Assembly: GCF_000524195.1 (NCBI RefSeq)
Contig: NW_020170524.1
Location: forward strand, 36,902 to 100,901
DNA: 64,000 nt
Source of the DNA: Echinococcus granulosus
Taxonomy: Eukaryota > Platyhelminthes > Cestoda > Cyclophyllidea > Taeniidae
Reading direction: 5' to 3'
A program made the position numbers and the translations under genes. Below, in pieces: positions 24,592 through 35,582 of this stretch. Numbering within the stretch: position 1 is the first letter of the stretch; every line of letters starts with the position of its first letter. Below the pieces are notes generated by a model that did no database searches, was not told the DNA's origin, and was given only the letters and a program-made list of their open reading frames with translations.

Positions 24592-25630
24592 TGTAATACT
24601 TTGCTTAGCTCTCGGTTTTGGTAACGAACCTCTCAGGGGGTCCGTCATTGCACCTCTATCGTGAGGCTTGACCCACGGGTCAGCCTTGTGGCCCTCAGGC
24701 CCTTCTGTAGGTCAACACATCCCATCCAACCATTATGTCTTCGGGGAAGTCTCAACTAACTGCACTTGTGGGAGCGTGGGGCAAAACCGATCTCAAAGAA
24801 CAAATATCCTGGTTTTTACTGCTGGGTGAAAAATCGTATGATGGCAGAAGTGTATATGTCACGGACGGGCAGATTGACGACGATACATAACAGGAGGACT
24901 GAAGATGACGTGTACCTTCCGCAACCACCCCGATCTCATGGTCTGCAGGAAAGTTAGTAGCCACTGAAGCGACACTAACCGTGAAACATCTAAAAAAGTT
25001 CGTTTCAGAACTGACTACCGTACCTGTGTAAAGATCATTTATGTGAACACACGATACCACTGCTGCTCCACTAGCTGGATAGAACGCGGATGCACATGTC
25101 TGGGCAGATTTGAAGTGAAAAGCAAGTGGGGAGGAGGAGTGGATGCGAAATTCAATCTTCACTAAAATAGGTTCTGCCCTGTCCTTTGTTACATGACTCC
25201 GCTTTTGGGCCAATGTTCCTACGACTAATGATTGACCGCACGCTCCCGTCCCCCAATCATTTTCCGCACGCGGTAAAACTCCATTTCCAGTAGAATTGTT
25301 GAGTGGGCCCAGTGACTGCGGTCAAATACCTCATCTTTATGGCAATTTGATGACTGGCGAGGTTGATTCGTGTTGGTTTTTCATACAGTACCGATTACGT
25401 TTTGATTGACACGGGATGACGCTCAAAAGATGAGAGGCGCTAGGTAATGTTTTACTTGACTCTCAATTTTGATAACGGGCCACTTAGGACCTCCGCCGTT
25501 GTGCCCTCCCCGGGTGGCCTGACCTTCGGGCCATCTCACTATCCGCCACTCCCTTCTGTAGGTCGATAGTACATGTTCTGTCTGAGTATTTTCTCTTCTT
25601 TCGTCTTCAAGAAAGTCTCGGCACGCTACA
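24592..25630 (+). mobile_element. TRIM-like LTR element, + orientation (about 1.04 kb)
   Basis: The 5' LTR is about 24592-24764 (TGTAATACTTTGC...) and the 3' LTR 25448-25630 (...GGCACGCTACA). They share CCCTTCTGTAGGTC, GTCTTC and AAGTCTC blocks in the same order. The internal region (about 680 bp) holds the CTCCACTAGCTGGATAGAA block seen in the other copies and a polypurine tract (CTCAAAAGATGAGAGGCG) just before the 3' LTR. No protein on the sense strand is retroviral, so the element would be non-autonomous. The 5' LTR has an internal deletion, and the flanks (CCTAT and ACTGT) do not match, so age or rearrangement has blurred it. Confidence 0.65.
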
Positions 25631-26793
25631 ACTGTTGTTTTATGGAGCTGCAGAGAGGCGGGAAACTATGATCCGTTGTAGGTCAAGATTCCTTTGCCAA
25701 TTTAGAAGGAGGTCAGTGTATTTACATTTGAGAAGACTGCTTTGACTTCTGAATGGGACTGGTAGTTCCTAAATCAGGTGGTTTTCACGGTAAATAGATG
25801 CCGTAATCAAAAGGTGGTACGCAATAAAAATCTGATCTACCCATCCATGATCAATTTATGTCGGATTGACGTTTACTGATTATTTATCCAAATGCGTGTC
25901 ATGTTAAAACGGGCCGAGTTGAAGGCATTTTAATCGCTGTGGTACAAACAATTGTCACGTTGTTGATAAAGTACGGATACTTTGTTCTGCAGCTGGGTGA
26001 TCCATACTGATAATGCTCTACAAGTCCGCACGCATTGCTCCTTTTGAAAGTGATTTTTTTCTCTAACAAATTCCCTAATAGTAACGCTTCTGCTTTTCTG
26101 CCAATTTTCGTTTCTGCCTCCAATTTGCAATTGCACGAGAAGGAAACAAGAAATGAGGCGATTTTAAGCTACCTAGCTCACTCTTATCTTGTCCATGCCT
26201 TCCCTACCGTCTGTGCGTGTTCTAATGAGGAAAAAAAAGAGAAGACAAAAAGCACACGAGATCTAGCTTTGCGAGATTAAACACCTCATCGCCTGTACCA
26301 GGCGTGGAAACCGAAAAGCCACAGCCAAATCCAATCAGTATGATTGCTTACTGATCCCAGCAACTTGGAAATCGGATGTCAAATTAAGACCGTTTTAAGC
26401 ACCACCACCCCTGCAACACGCTTCATCTCTGCCTTTCGTGCTCCCCTTGGCTACAATAGTGAGTGGGAACGTGGAGCTTGCTGCTTCTATAGTTGTTGAC
26501 CTCACATACCGCGGCAGACGCGAGGAATTGGGATTTGGGAAGCTCTCAACTGTCGAATCGACTATACAGAACCCACGCCCCAGTAGAAGCATTTGAAAAG
26601 GTGATTGTGTAAACAACTATGTACAATGGACAATTTATCAAATTGAATTTAAATGATAAAATTTGAACTTTTCTTCGCAGAGTCCATGCACTTATGCTAA
26701 CCTTGCAAACAGCCTCCTCAAGTTGGCCGTATTACAAACCTTGGTTTCTGACAGTAGGATCTGATAAGGATGTAAATAGATTTGTACTAGAAA
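25631..26793. other. Intergenic, nothing assignable
   Basis: Short ORFs on both strands (25899-26280, 26395-26616) overlap and look non-coding. No repeat or RNA gene was recognised. Confidence 0.4.
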
Positions 26794-26799
26794 TTTATT
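26794..26799 (-). promoter_or_regulatory. Poly(A) signal AATAAA of OTUD6B
   Basis: AATAAA on the minus strand, 123 bp past the OTUD6B stop codon. Confidence 0.5.
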
Positions 26800-26921
26800 T
26801 TCATGAAACGCCAATGATTACAAACACATTATGAAACATCTCCTCCCTGTGGAAATCGACGCTTGTATGATGTAGTTCCCACAGTAGGACCAGTCAGGTC
26901 AGGCAAGGGTGCAACCTCCAC

Positions 26922-29203
26922 CTACAGTGGCTTGGAAGAATTGTAGTGCTCTCCTGTCGAAAATGCGTGGTAATGGTACCTGAAAGGCAAAAAATAAAAG
27001 CACCGGTCAAAAGTGCAAGATAGCTGCCAAAAAAATGTGATGACTTGTCAATCTGCATATTTTAACGATTAAAAGCCCTCTTGGGAGAGTTTAACTGCGG
27101 AATATGGCGGACAGACACGCCAAATCCAACCTTTTACAATCACTGACGAGTTAAAAAAGCACGATACCGAGAATCGCATTTCTTTCGTGAACAGCAGAAC
27201 AATTTGACAAATGGTTTTCCCCTCAAACCACTTAAAAGCGGACCGACGATGTAGAAACAATCACCAATCATAAAGCCCTTATTTATAGTTTAGAATTTTA
27301 CAACTACTGTAAATTATTGGGTGCTCTCTGAAAGGGCAAATATAATATCAACGTCTCTTCATCGAGAAACGATGAAAGCAGTGGATGACTCACGTGATAA
27401 CCAAAGGAGCTGGTGGGTTGGAAGAGGCGGCGAACGTTTCGCCCGATCGAATCACCGGACCTGCCGTGTGTAGAACCTCAATGGGTCTTTCCAACGCGGT
27501 GGAGAGAGCCTGAATCTGGTAGAAGGTAGCGTTAGTAAAAGGGGGTAGAAAGTTTGAGAAGGCTTGCTTAAGGACAATCACTTACCTCCAGCTGACCACC
27601 CCAAGTGCCTGGCGCTTCTAGCTTCTTGCAGTAGAGATCAATCGTAGCTAAATTGAAGGATAAGCTGGTGAATGGTTAATACATAACGAAGATGCTGAGG
27701 CCATGACAAATAGAGGAACAAACAGATATTCTTTGCTTTTCTCGATGCGTATTCAGCTTTAGGCTGTTGCAACACTTTCTTCACCTATATTTATCAAAAA
27801 GAGCCGATTTCACAGTTCAAGCAAGAAATAACGCTGGCAAGACAGAACCCTAGGTACATAGACTCCAGCGCAGACAATCGTTACCGATGGAAAAGCGGTA
27901 AAACACAAGCCGGGCTTTCTAAAACAAACCACCAACATATCCCCAAATATAGACAAAAAATATTGCTCGTCACATGCCCAAATCTCTGCTTCAGTCTTCA
28001 TAGCTAAGTTATGAGACAATTCCTAAATTTTGACAAATACCAACCTGAGCAAGACTTTCTGATGTACTTTTGGTTCAAAACTTGATCATTTGTGGCAACC
28101 TTTAAGGGCAGTTGGAATTAAAGAACCCACCTCGACTTTCACACAGATAATTTGAATAAGTTTTCGTCCCACATTCGGCTATTGAGATAAGGTAGTGGTG
28201 GAATTTCGTTATTTCAAATCACAAACATGGACAGGAGTTTTAAAGACATTCGTGTTAAGGGAAGTTTGTATCACAAAGAAGAAAACCAGTGTTGTGTTGA
28301 CAGTAGAAACGAGTGGGACTGCACTGAAATGCTAACTAACCGATAGTGGAATCGCAGGTCAGATCCGGCTCCGAGCAAATAAAAGGTAGGTAGTCCTCTC
28401 CATTGTGTCGAATAACTGAAGAGGCGAGCATTCGCAGGCATCGTACAGTGGATTTCACGTCCTCTGCGGCAGGCGGCGTCACACCGAATTTGTCGCAAGC
28501 TTCCATCAAACACTCTGTTAGACCCAGTACATCCAATTGGTGCGCAATGGAGGCAAATAGGCAGTCGCCATCCGAGGGAACCTTTAGAGTAATCAGAAGT
28601 TAAAAGCTAGAAGCAAGTGCCTAGAAGACATAGCAATCGGTAGTTAAGGGTAATATTTAATAACTAAGGTAAACCATAAATCAATGGACAGATGCGTCAC
28701 CTTGTGCAGTGTAAGGCCACGCTCAAAGAGAGCGCGTTCGAGTTGGCAGTATTCGAGGGCAGACGTTGAAGAGGCATCCCTGGCAAGAGACTCCTCTACA
28801 GCCTTTGAAAGAGATTGTGCCTTCGCCGCGGCCTTTTTACGTCGTTTAGCAGCTTTACTGACCCTCGATGGTGGTGTTTCACCACTTCCATTGAGAGGAG
28901 TCAGATCTAATAGAGGGTATGTTTTGCTGAAAGTGGCGGGAACGTACCTGATGTTGAATTAGTAGGGATATCGAAAGAAGCATTTAACTGCTTCAATTCT
29001 TCAGCCTGTCGTCCAGCAAGCTGCTTCTCTAATGCTGCGATTTCCTGTTGTACAGCGTTGCGTCGATTACGATCGCCCTTAGGTACACTTTTCTTCAGGC
29101 TCTGAATTTTAGCTAATGCGAAAATGCGACAGTTGCATTATCAAACGTTACCTTGAAGCTCTTTCTTCTCCTTACGATGCCGACTTAATACCTCTTCTTC
29201 CAT
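26922..29203 (-). CDS. OTUD6B: OTU-domain deubiquitinase OTUD6B homologue
   Basis: Seven exons join with consistent phases into a 301-residue protein: 29203-29152, 29112-28948, 28906-28701, 28581-28341, 27647-27586, 27515-27394 and 26979-26922. The human protein is about the same length. The N-terminal coiled coil (LSRHRKEKKELQ, KKSVPKGDRNRRNAV) and Lys/Arg-rich linker match OTUD6B. The OTU catalytic elements are intact: PSDGDCLF puts the Asp-Cys pair at D145/C148, then APGTWGGQLEIQALS, and TGEHYNS with the catalytic His at 294. OTUD6B removes ubiquitin chains in the cytosol and is linked to proteasome assembly and translation. Everything points to an active enzyme. The first ATG is followed directly by the family's N-terminal helix. 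Confidence 0.93.
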
Positions 29204-30739
29204 TACCCTAAGGGGCGATGAAATCATTTGGATAGAGATAGCCACCAGCATGAATTAAATTAGTGATTTTGGATTTACAGTACATTTCACAAGCAAACAC
29301 CAGGAAGGCAAATTTCATGCCAATATCTGAGTCAAATACTAGATGAAGTACTGAGGAAGATCCAAAAGAACAATATACTAGAACTGCAGACACATTATGG
29401 CATGGTTACCGCGACAGGCAATTATGTAATGCCAGCGATGGGTCTCATTAAATGAAGTTAAACAAATGTCATTGGGATTACCAACCATTTGGATTAAACA
29501 AATACCCAATTCTTTGAGTGATAACAACACAAGAACCTACCACCGAACACATAGCAATGTCGTAGTGCCCGCTGACGTGCAGCATACCACAGAACAATCC
29601 TATTAAGCGTAAGGCAATAAAACACAAATTTTAAATTGAATTGAAGGCTTAAAGAGCATCTTTATGCAAACATTGTGCAAAATATAAAAAGTTTCATAGT
29701 AATTGGTAAACTGAATGTCGAAGAATTGGGCAAATATAATAAAAGATAATAAATTGGCACGCAGCACCCCAAGACTTTTCTGGAGATGTTAGGAAACATT
29801 GCCCCCAAATATTTAAAAACTTATCTTGCTGCGGAAGTAAGGCTTCCTGGCATGGCCCGGGAGCCAGCCTACCCAGAAGGACAAAAACAATCACGAGAAG
29901 TGGTCCCTTACTAAACAACTAATTACTACACTACCTAGTCGTTCTTTTTTAAGGCTTAACTACGGTACTTAAGTTAATCAAATGCATCTTCTAGAGAGGA
30001 AGCGTACAGTGGACTCGAGCCTCACAAATGAGGATTGGTCAGCATCTTCGGAACCGGAGAAGAACTTAGTGTCGCGGTCCTCTAAACCTGTACCCATTCC
30101 CACTGACTCCAACCAATAAATGTGTCTCAGAAAAACCCTATTTTATTTTTAATTGGTAAGAAAGCCAGGGAAGAAAAATGAACAAGGATATTTCTACACT
30201 TGAGGCGGCGGCGGCGCATCTTCGACCTTTCAAAGACGGCGTGAACTTTTAAAATTGATTTAAAACAGCAAAAGCGCGTCGTTATCCACCCAAATGCTAG
30301 CTAAGCAAAGATACTGTAAAGAATTTCGGCTGTTAGGATGCGCACTGTCCCAAGGACTGATAGCGAGAAAATAAATAAAGTTATGCTGCAAAACATATTT
30401 TTAAGCTTAAGTACTAATTATCATTAAAAAGATGAGCGAAACTGCCCATTTTGTTTTGAACTCGGGGTTGCGAAGAATTCCTGACATCCACTTATAAAAC
30501 CACAGCGAAAGGGATGACCTCGTCAAGCAAGGTGGCCTGATGGACTAGACAAGAATGGTCAAAACCTTCTCAGTGCTGCCACACTCATTAGTACAAACAG
30601 TTTTACTAAAGTTGCAAGAGCAACTCGACCACGTTAGTGAATGAGATGTTAAGCAACTCAAATAAAGGATAATGGTGGCCTTTACTTACTTCAGACTTAT
30701 TAGACTTTTGCCGGATCTGTATTACTTGCAGCTGCTTCA
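29204..30739. other. Intergenic; likely OTUD6B promoter side, otherwise empty
   Basis: No exon, RNA gene or repeat copy was recognised. Short ORFs at 29208-29393 and 29694-29918 (-) lack coding character. Confidence 0.4.
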
Positions 30740-31690
30740 AAAGACCTCACTCAGTAACTATCGCACCACTGCAGCGAAAGGAGAAAGGAGTAAGTGTAGA
30801 CATTATGGGTCCTCTACCACCTACCAAAAGAGGGAAACGGTGTATTCTGGCTATAATAGGGTACTTAATGAAAGTAACCGCTGCAGAACCCACGAAGGCG
30901 AAGGACAGTTAAATAGTTGCTTCATTTATCTTCAACTGAAAGTGCTTAAATCGCTTTATAGCCGTCAAGGCCCTGCATTTACTGAACTATGTAAGGCGAC
31001 TCAGATCTTAAATGCACGCACGAAATCTGAGCGTCCGCAAGGCAATGGACAGGTTAAAAGAAAGAAATGCACTCTGATCGGGTTGCCTAGAGCCTTCACC
31101 AAAAAATCGCTTCTGGAAGACTAAGACTTCAGCTTAGAACGTGCCATTTTTAGCGTACAGAGACACCGTTCATACGTTAATGAGTGTTCCGCCCATTAAA
31201 ATGCTCGCAGGTTGCAAAATGTGGGTGTCTTCAGGTGTCTTTCTATTAAATACAGATGCGACAGACGGCAATCTTTAAGAACGCTCGCAAGCACTCATGA
31301 CTGTCTTGTATCAGGCAAAAGAAATATTACGAAAAACAGATGAAATAAAGTCCACCTAGACGGATTTTTAGCACAAATACAGAGACAGATTCTTTGCTAG
31401 TAATGCATCCTAAGGTTTACCACTCTTGGAGCAACGATCTATTCCGGGTGGTGAAAGAGCTCTCAACTACACACTACCTCGTCTACAACGAACAATTCCA
31501 TACCTAGCCAGTAACCTTTCATTGCATAAAGCAAATCCACACGGTACACTACCAAGCAAAACGAAAAAACCACTGGATGGCAAATTTAACGACGATTTAT
31601 AGGTGGGATCAGTGAAGACGATGTAAAATGCGACGAAGCTATACAGGGATTCAGTTATTTAGATTTACCTCTTAGGGGGAGAAAGCAATC
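30740..31690 (+). mobile_element. Decayed Ty3/gypsy integrase fragment
   Basis: One + frame near 30800-30900 carries the integrase-core opening (MGPLPPTKRGKRCILAII), preceded by a relic of the HHCC finger. Another frame near 30960-31110 carries a degenerate copy of the SRQGPAFTELC and GNGQVKRKK blocks, which lie further along the same domain. Passing between them needs frame changes and crosses stops, so the element is dead. Fragments to about 31690 resemble the C-terminal tail region only vaguely. No LTRs were found. Confidence 0.6.
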
Positions 31691-32144
31691 GCCTCTCAAA
31701 CGGGTCAGTCTCTACGTTTAATTTGTATGAAGGTCAAAAAAGATGAGATGAATGGGATTCGTGCCGTATAACATTTGAAAAGAAAACTAGATTCACTGGG
31801 TAGAATGTTTCCCAAAATTATGTATATCAGCTTATATTTACTTGTCGGTAGCAGAAAAAAGAGCAACGTATGAATAAACTTTACCGTCATTACCTCTGCC
31901 TTTTACAAGTTTGAAAAGTTTTATTCTAGGTAATTTTCATTTTAGAATGAGAAACTACTCCTCTGTTCTTGAAATTGCAGAACATCCTGTTTATAGACAC
32001 CCTTGGTTGCATGAAAGTAGTGTACGTATAACCAAAGGCTAGTTTTACTTTAAAACCTGTAAATTCTTTGATTTAGTCCATAATTTTGTTTGAATGGGCT
32101 ACCATCCTTTGCGCTAGCTTAGGATCGTATCTCACCTTTAAGCG

Positions 32145-34382
32145 ATGAGTTTTCAGAATTTCCTTAGACTCGCTCAGCAAAATCAGGCGCGGAATGATAA
32201 TAAGGTATTTTTCACAATCATATCATAAATTAAGATTAAAAAAATCTCAGATGAATTAAAGAGGAGGAGAGAGCACTTTATAAATGAACGCAAGGCTATC
32301 GAAGAAGCAAATAAACGCAGGGAACCAATACATTCATTTATCTCTCAGAATAAAAGCATTGAATATGATTCCTTAAATACGTCCCATGGATCATCCTTAA
32401 AGGTTGATGCGCCTTCTGAAAGTGGGAATCAGTCAAGCGTGGTATATATCCCCACACCCATACCGAAGAAGAGGTCGTCTTCACTGATGGATGCTTTGGA
32501 GGAGATGAGTGGAGGTTCCCCCATTCCAAGTTCTTTGAAGAAACGAAGGATTGCAGTTAAAATACCTAAAGTTGCGAGTTTGAATCCCTCACAGTCATTA
32601 AATAACCAAAAACAATGCCGGATCCCGAGGAAAGGTCATTTAGATGTATCCAATGGCAATTTTATCCCACCAAATGGAGTTAACCCTGCTGCTATTGCAT
32701 CGACACACCTTAATTCTTCGAAAACGGGTATTCATTCAAGTGATCCAAAACGACAAATTGCTTCCAAGGCTAAAGCTCCGGTCCAAAAAACGAGAGACAC
32801 CAGTATGCAGAGAATCGCATCTAAGCATAAAACGCCTCAACTTTCTACCTCATCACTTGTAAATGTGAACCGCTCTGTCAGTCTGAACTCCTCCAGTACA
32901 AATAGATTACTCATCCACCCTCCCACCATTCTTAGCAATGTTTCTTTGCATTCCAAACGTGCCACTGCGGCGCCAGTACATCACAGATCAAGCAACTCAC
33001 TTAGACCTGTTCATTCCATCTCTACCTCCTCTAAGTCCCATTCTTCCGATTTAAAAACAGTCCAACAGCCAGCTCGGCCTGCATCGCAGCCTCCGCCAGG
33101 CAATGTTGCAAATATGCCTCGACCCTTAGGCATCGCTGCGCAGCTAGGACTACCGCGATCTAAAGTCGAGTCAGGTTTGGCTTCTCTATCGTCTATTAGG
33201 AAAACTTCTTTCGACTCTATAAACTCGATCTCTAAGGCAATTCCCCCCTCTAATGGTAACTCATCCCTCCGTCTGGCGGCACTACCCTTTAATGATCAGA
33301 GGAGACCGCCCGCCATCATGGAGCCTCCGGTCAAGCAGCCCAGCCTCCAACCACGAATGACAATGGAGAGGTCCCGTGCGGTTGTGCCTACAGTGCAAGG
33401 CATCGCAGCACAGTACGGCTCCCTACCCACAGCCAGCAGCGGACGGTCTCCAAACGCTTACTTGGATGACGAGAGTGACGAATATGCTAGTGATGACAGT
33501 TTCATCGACGATACGGACTGCACTTCTGCAAAGGACTATTTGAGAGCGGTGAAGGACATCCACAAGTCACTTCACTTTGATCCAAATAAATACGCGAAAA
33601 TTAGCAAGTACGATAATCTCGCCTCCATGGAGTCGTCCTATCGACAGATCGAGAAGGAAGAGAAATTGAGGTGCGTAGCTACTTTTGGAATGTTGTTTGA
33701 TTCCGCCTGTCATAGTTAACTTGGCTATAATGTCAATTTTCATCAAGCAGGTACGACTTATACCATTATGATTCAGTGATACGGCTTTTTAGATTCTCAT
33801 ACTATTGGCCTTTTTTCGCAAGAGCGTGTCTCCCCCCAGTGTTTAACGTACTTTTAATTAACAATGCTTTGCTTTATTCCCATAAATATTGTGCCACATC
33901 TCTATCACCAGTTAGTTGAAATTCTTAAATGATTGCACTCACAGATTTCGGTTGTGAAAATTTGTTTCATATTTTGTAGTCGTGATGTTACTTTTGTAAG
34001 ATCTCGATCCATGAATGCGGTAGTCCTGTTTTAATGATCGAACTGCCTAAGTCGTTGGAAGAGCTTGGCTGTTTTTGTTTTCTCCATGCTTAGTCGCTGG
34101 GAGCTCAAACTCGTTGATAAACGATGTTTACTTTTTTTCATTCATCTTGGCCCTAGTTTTACCACGAAATTTTATTGTGTGTTGGTGGTTTGAACTTTAA
34201 GAAAACCGAAAATGCGCAAACTGCGCACTAAAGCTGCCATTTGAAACGCTCAAGTTTTCATGTGACTTGAAGATTTCTAAAAATTTTACATCTTTAGTAT
34301 GCGACTCGGTGCTCGAGAAGATCAGGAGGATATGGCCATGGAGGCCGAGCGCAGACGTCGAAGGATGGCCAAACGACTTTGA
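32145..34382 (+). CDS. SPTY2D1: SPT2 chromatin protein homologue (SPTY2D1)
   Basis: Three exons, 32145-32204, 32235-33670 and 34298-34382, give 526 residues. The first intron is only 30 bp and contains an in-frame TAA, so it must be removed. The N-terminus is short and helical (MSFQNFLRLAQQN, then DELKRRREHFINERKAIEE). The middle is long, basic and Ser/Pro-rich. The conserved SPT2 domain is at the C-terminus: acidic DDESDEYASDDSFIDD, then LHFDPNKYAKISKYDNLASM, a RQIEKEEK helix and a final Arg-rich tail. SPT2 is a histone H3-H4 chaperone acting in transcription-coupled chromatin maintenance in the nucleus. An ATTAAA lies at 34606-34611. Confidence 0.9.
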
Positions 34383-34605
34383 GGAGTGATCTAAAGCTTG
34401 CCTTCCTCTTCCTAAGCCTCGTCTTTCAGGAAACCTGTCCTATGCCTTTCCCCCCTCTCTCTTTGCGGACGACCACAAAAAGGCGGCGCTCTCCACTACT
34501 CTATCCTTTGAATTGGACTGGATTCGTTTGTACATTTCTGCTGTGATTTGTGATTTTGTTTCTCGTTACCTCTCTTGTCTGCACCGCAGTAATGTGAAAG
34601 AGTGT

Positions 34606-34611
34606 ATTAAA
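34606..34611 (+). promoter_or_regulatory. Candidate poly(A) signal ATTAAA of the SPT2 gene
   Basis: The common variant hexamer, 224 bp past the SPT2 stop, in sense orientation. Confidence 0.4.
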
Positions 34612-35500
34612 CGCATCGTTGGTGCAAGATGGAATGATGGCTGTTGGCGGATTTGCCCCTGACTATGGGATTGTATCGGTTGGAACCATCAAGTTGTGTC
34701 GCACTATCCACGTATCTGCCTCAGGTATTAAGGCATTTTATTTCTCACAATTCTAGCTCTCATCTCAAGTTGGATTCCAGCAAAATTTGCGCATTTCTAC
34801 ACTTTAACCATCATCAAATTCGTGTAAGACCGAGCTCTTGCCGAGACCCCTTCGACCTTGCACCTTAATATCTCAAACGAGTCGACGGGGGACGCTGCAC
34901 ACACTTCAACACAGTCAGTTGTAAGCTCGTGAGGAAGATGTTATCTACGTGACACTGGCATCAAATACAAGCACACTACAGAGAGATACAAATGCACTGG
35001 AATGTCTGATTTTGTGTCGTGGTTATTTCACGGAGGATTATTTGCCAAAAGGTGCGGTATTGAAGCGTGAGCAATGCGGATAGTGTTGTTCACATGAGGG
35101 CAACGAGGTGAACAGTTCCCAATCAATGCATCAGGTGGGCGTTCCTCCCGCTAACCAAATCACATCATCACCCAATCAACGAATACGTGAATTCCAGGGG
35201 CCCCCCAGTGTGAAAACCAATGCTCTGATTGTTTGTAACCGTTGTAGAGGTGACACCGACTTTTCTGAATCCAAAAAACGGCTGCGCGTAAACACTGGGA
35301 GATGCGTATACGTGGCATTAAAACGAACATGTCAAAATATGTGCACACCGAAATTGCTAGTATAGGCACAGAAGGGAAGGTATGGTGCGCGAGGAAAAAA
35401 ATGAAAGCGCTTTAGAAGTAAATCACAAGCACAAGGGGAGGGAAAAGGGGGCATTAGTTTCACTTCTCACAGTGGTAGCAAAAGCAAGGAGCTTAAAGGC

Positions 35501-35513
35501 GGGGGGGGGGGGG
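35501..35513 (+). repeat. Homopolymer of 13 G
   Basis: An uninterrupted run of 13 G lies between the convergent SPT2 and TANGO1 genes, close to the TANGO1 stop. The exact length may be unreliable in an assembly. Confidence 0.8.
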
Positions 35514-35582
35514 TAGGTGAGTACCTCCATGACTCTCAGAAATGCACCTAAACACTGCAACACAGCCAAGGCCAATTAGTCG

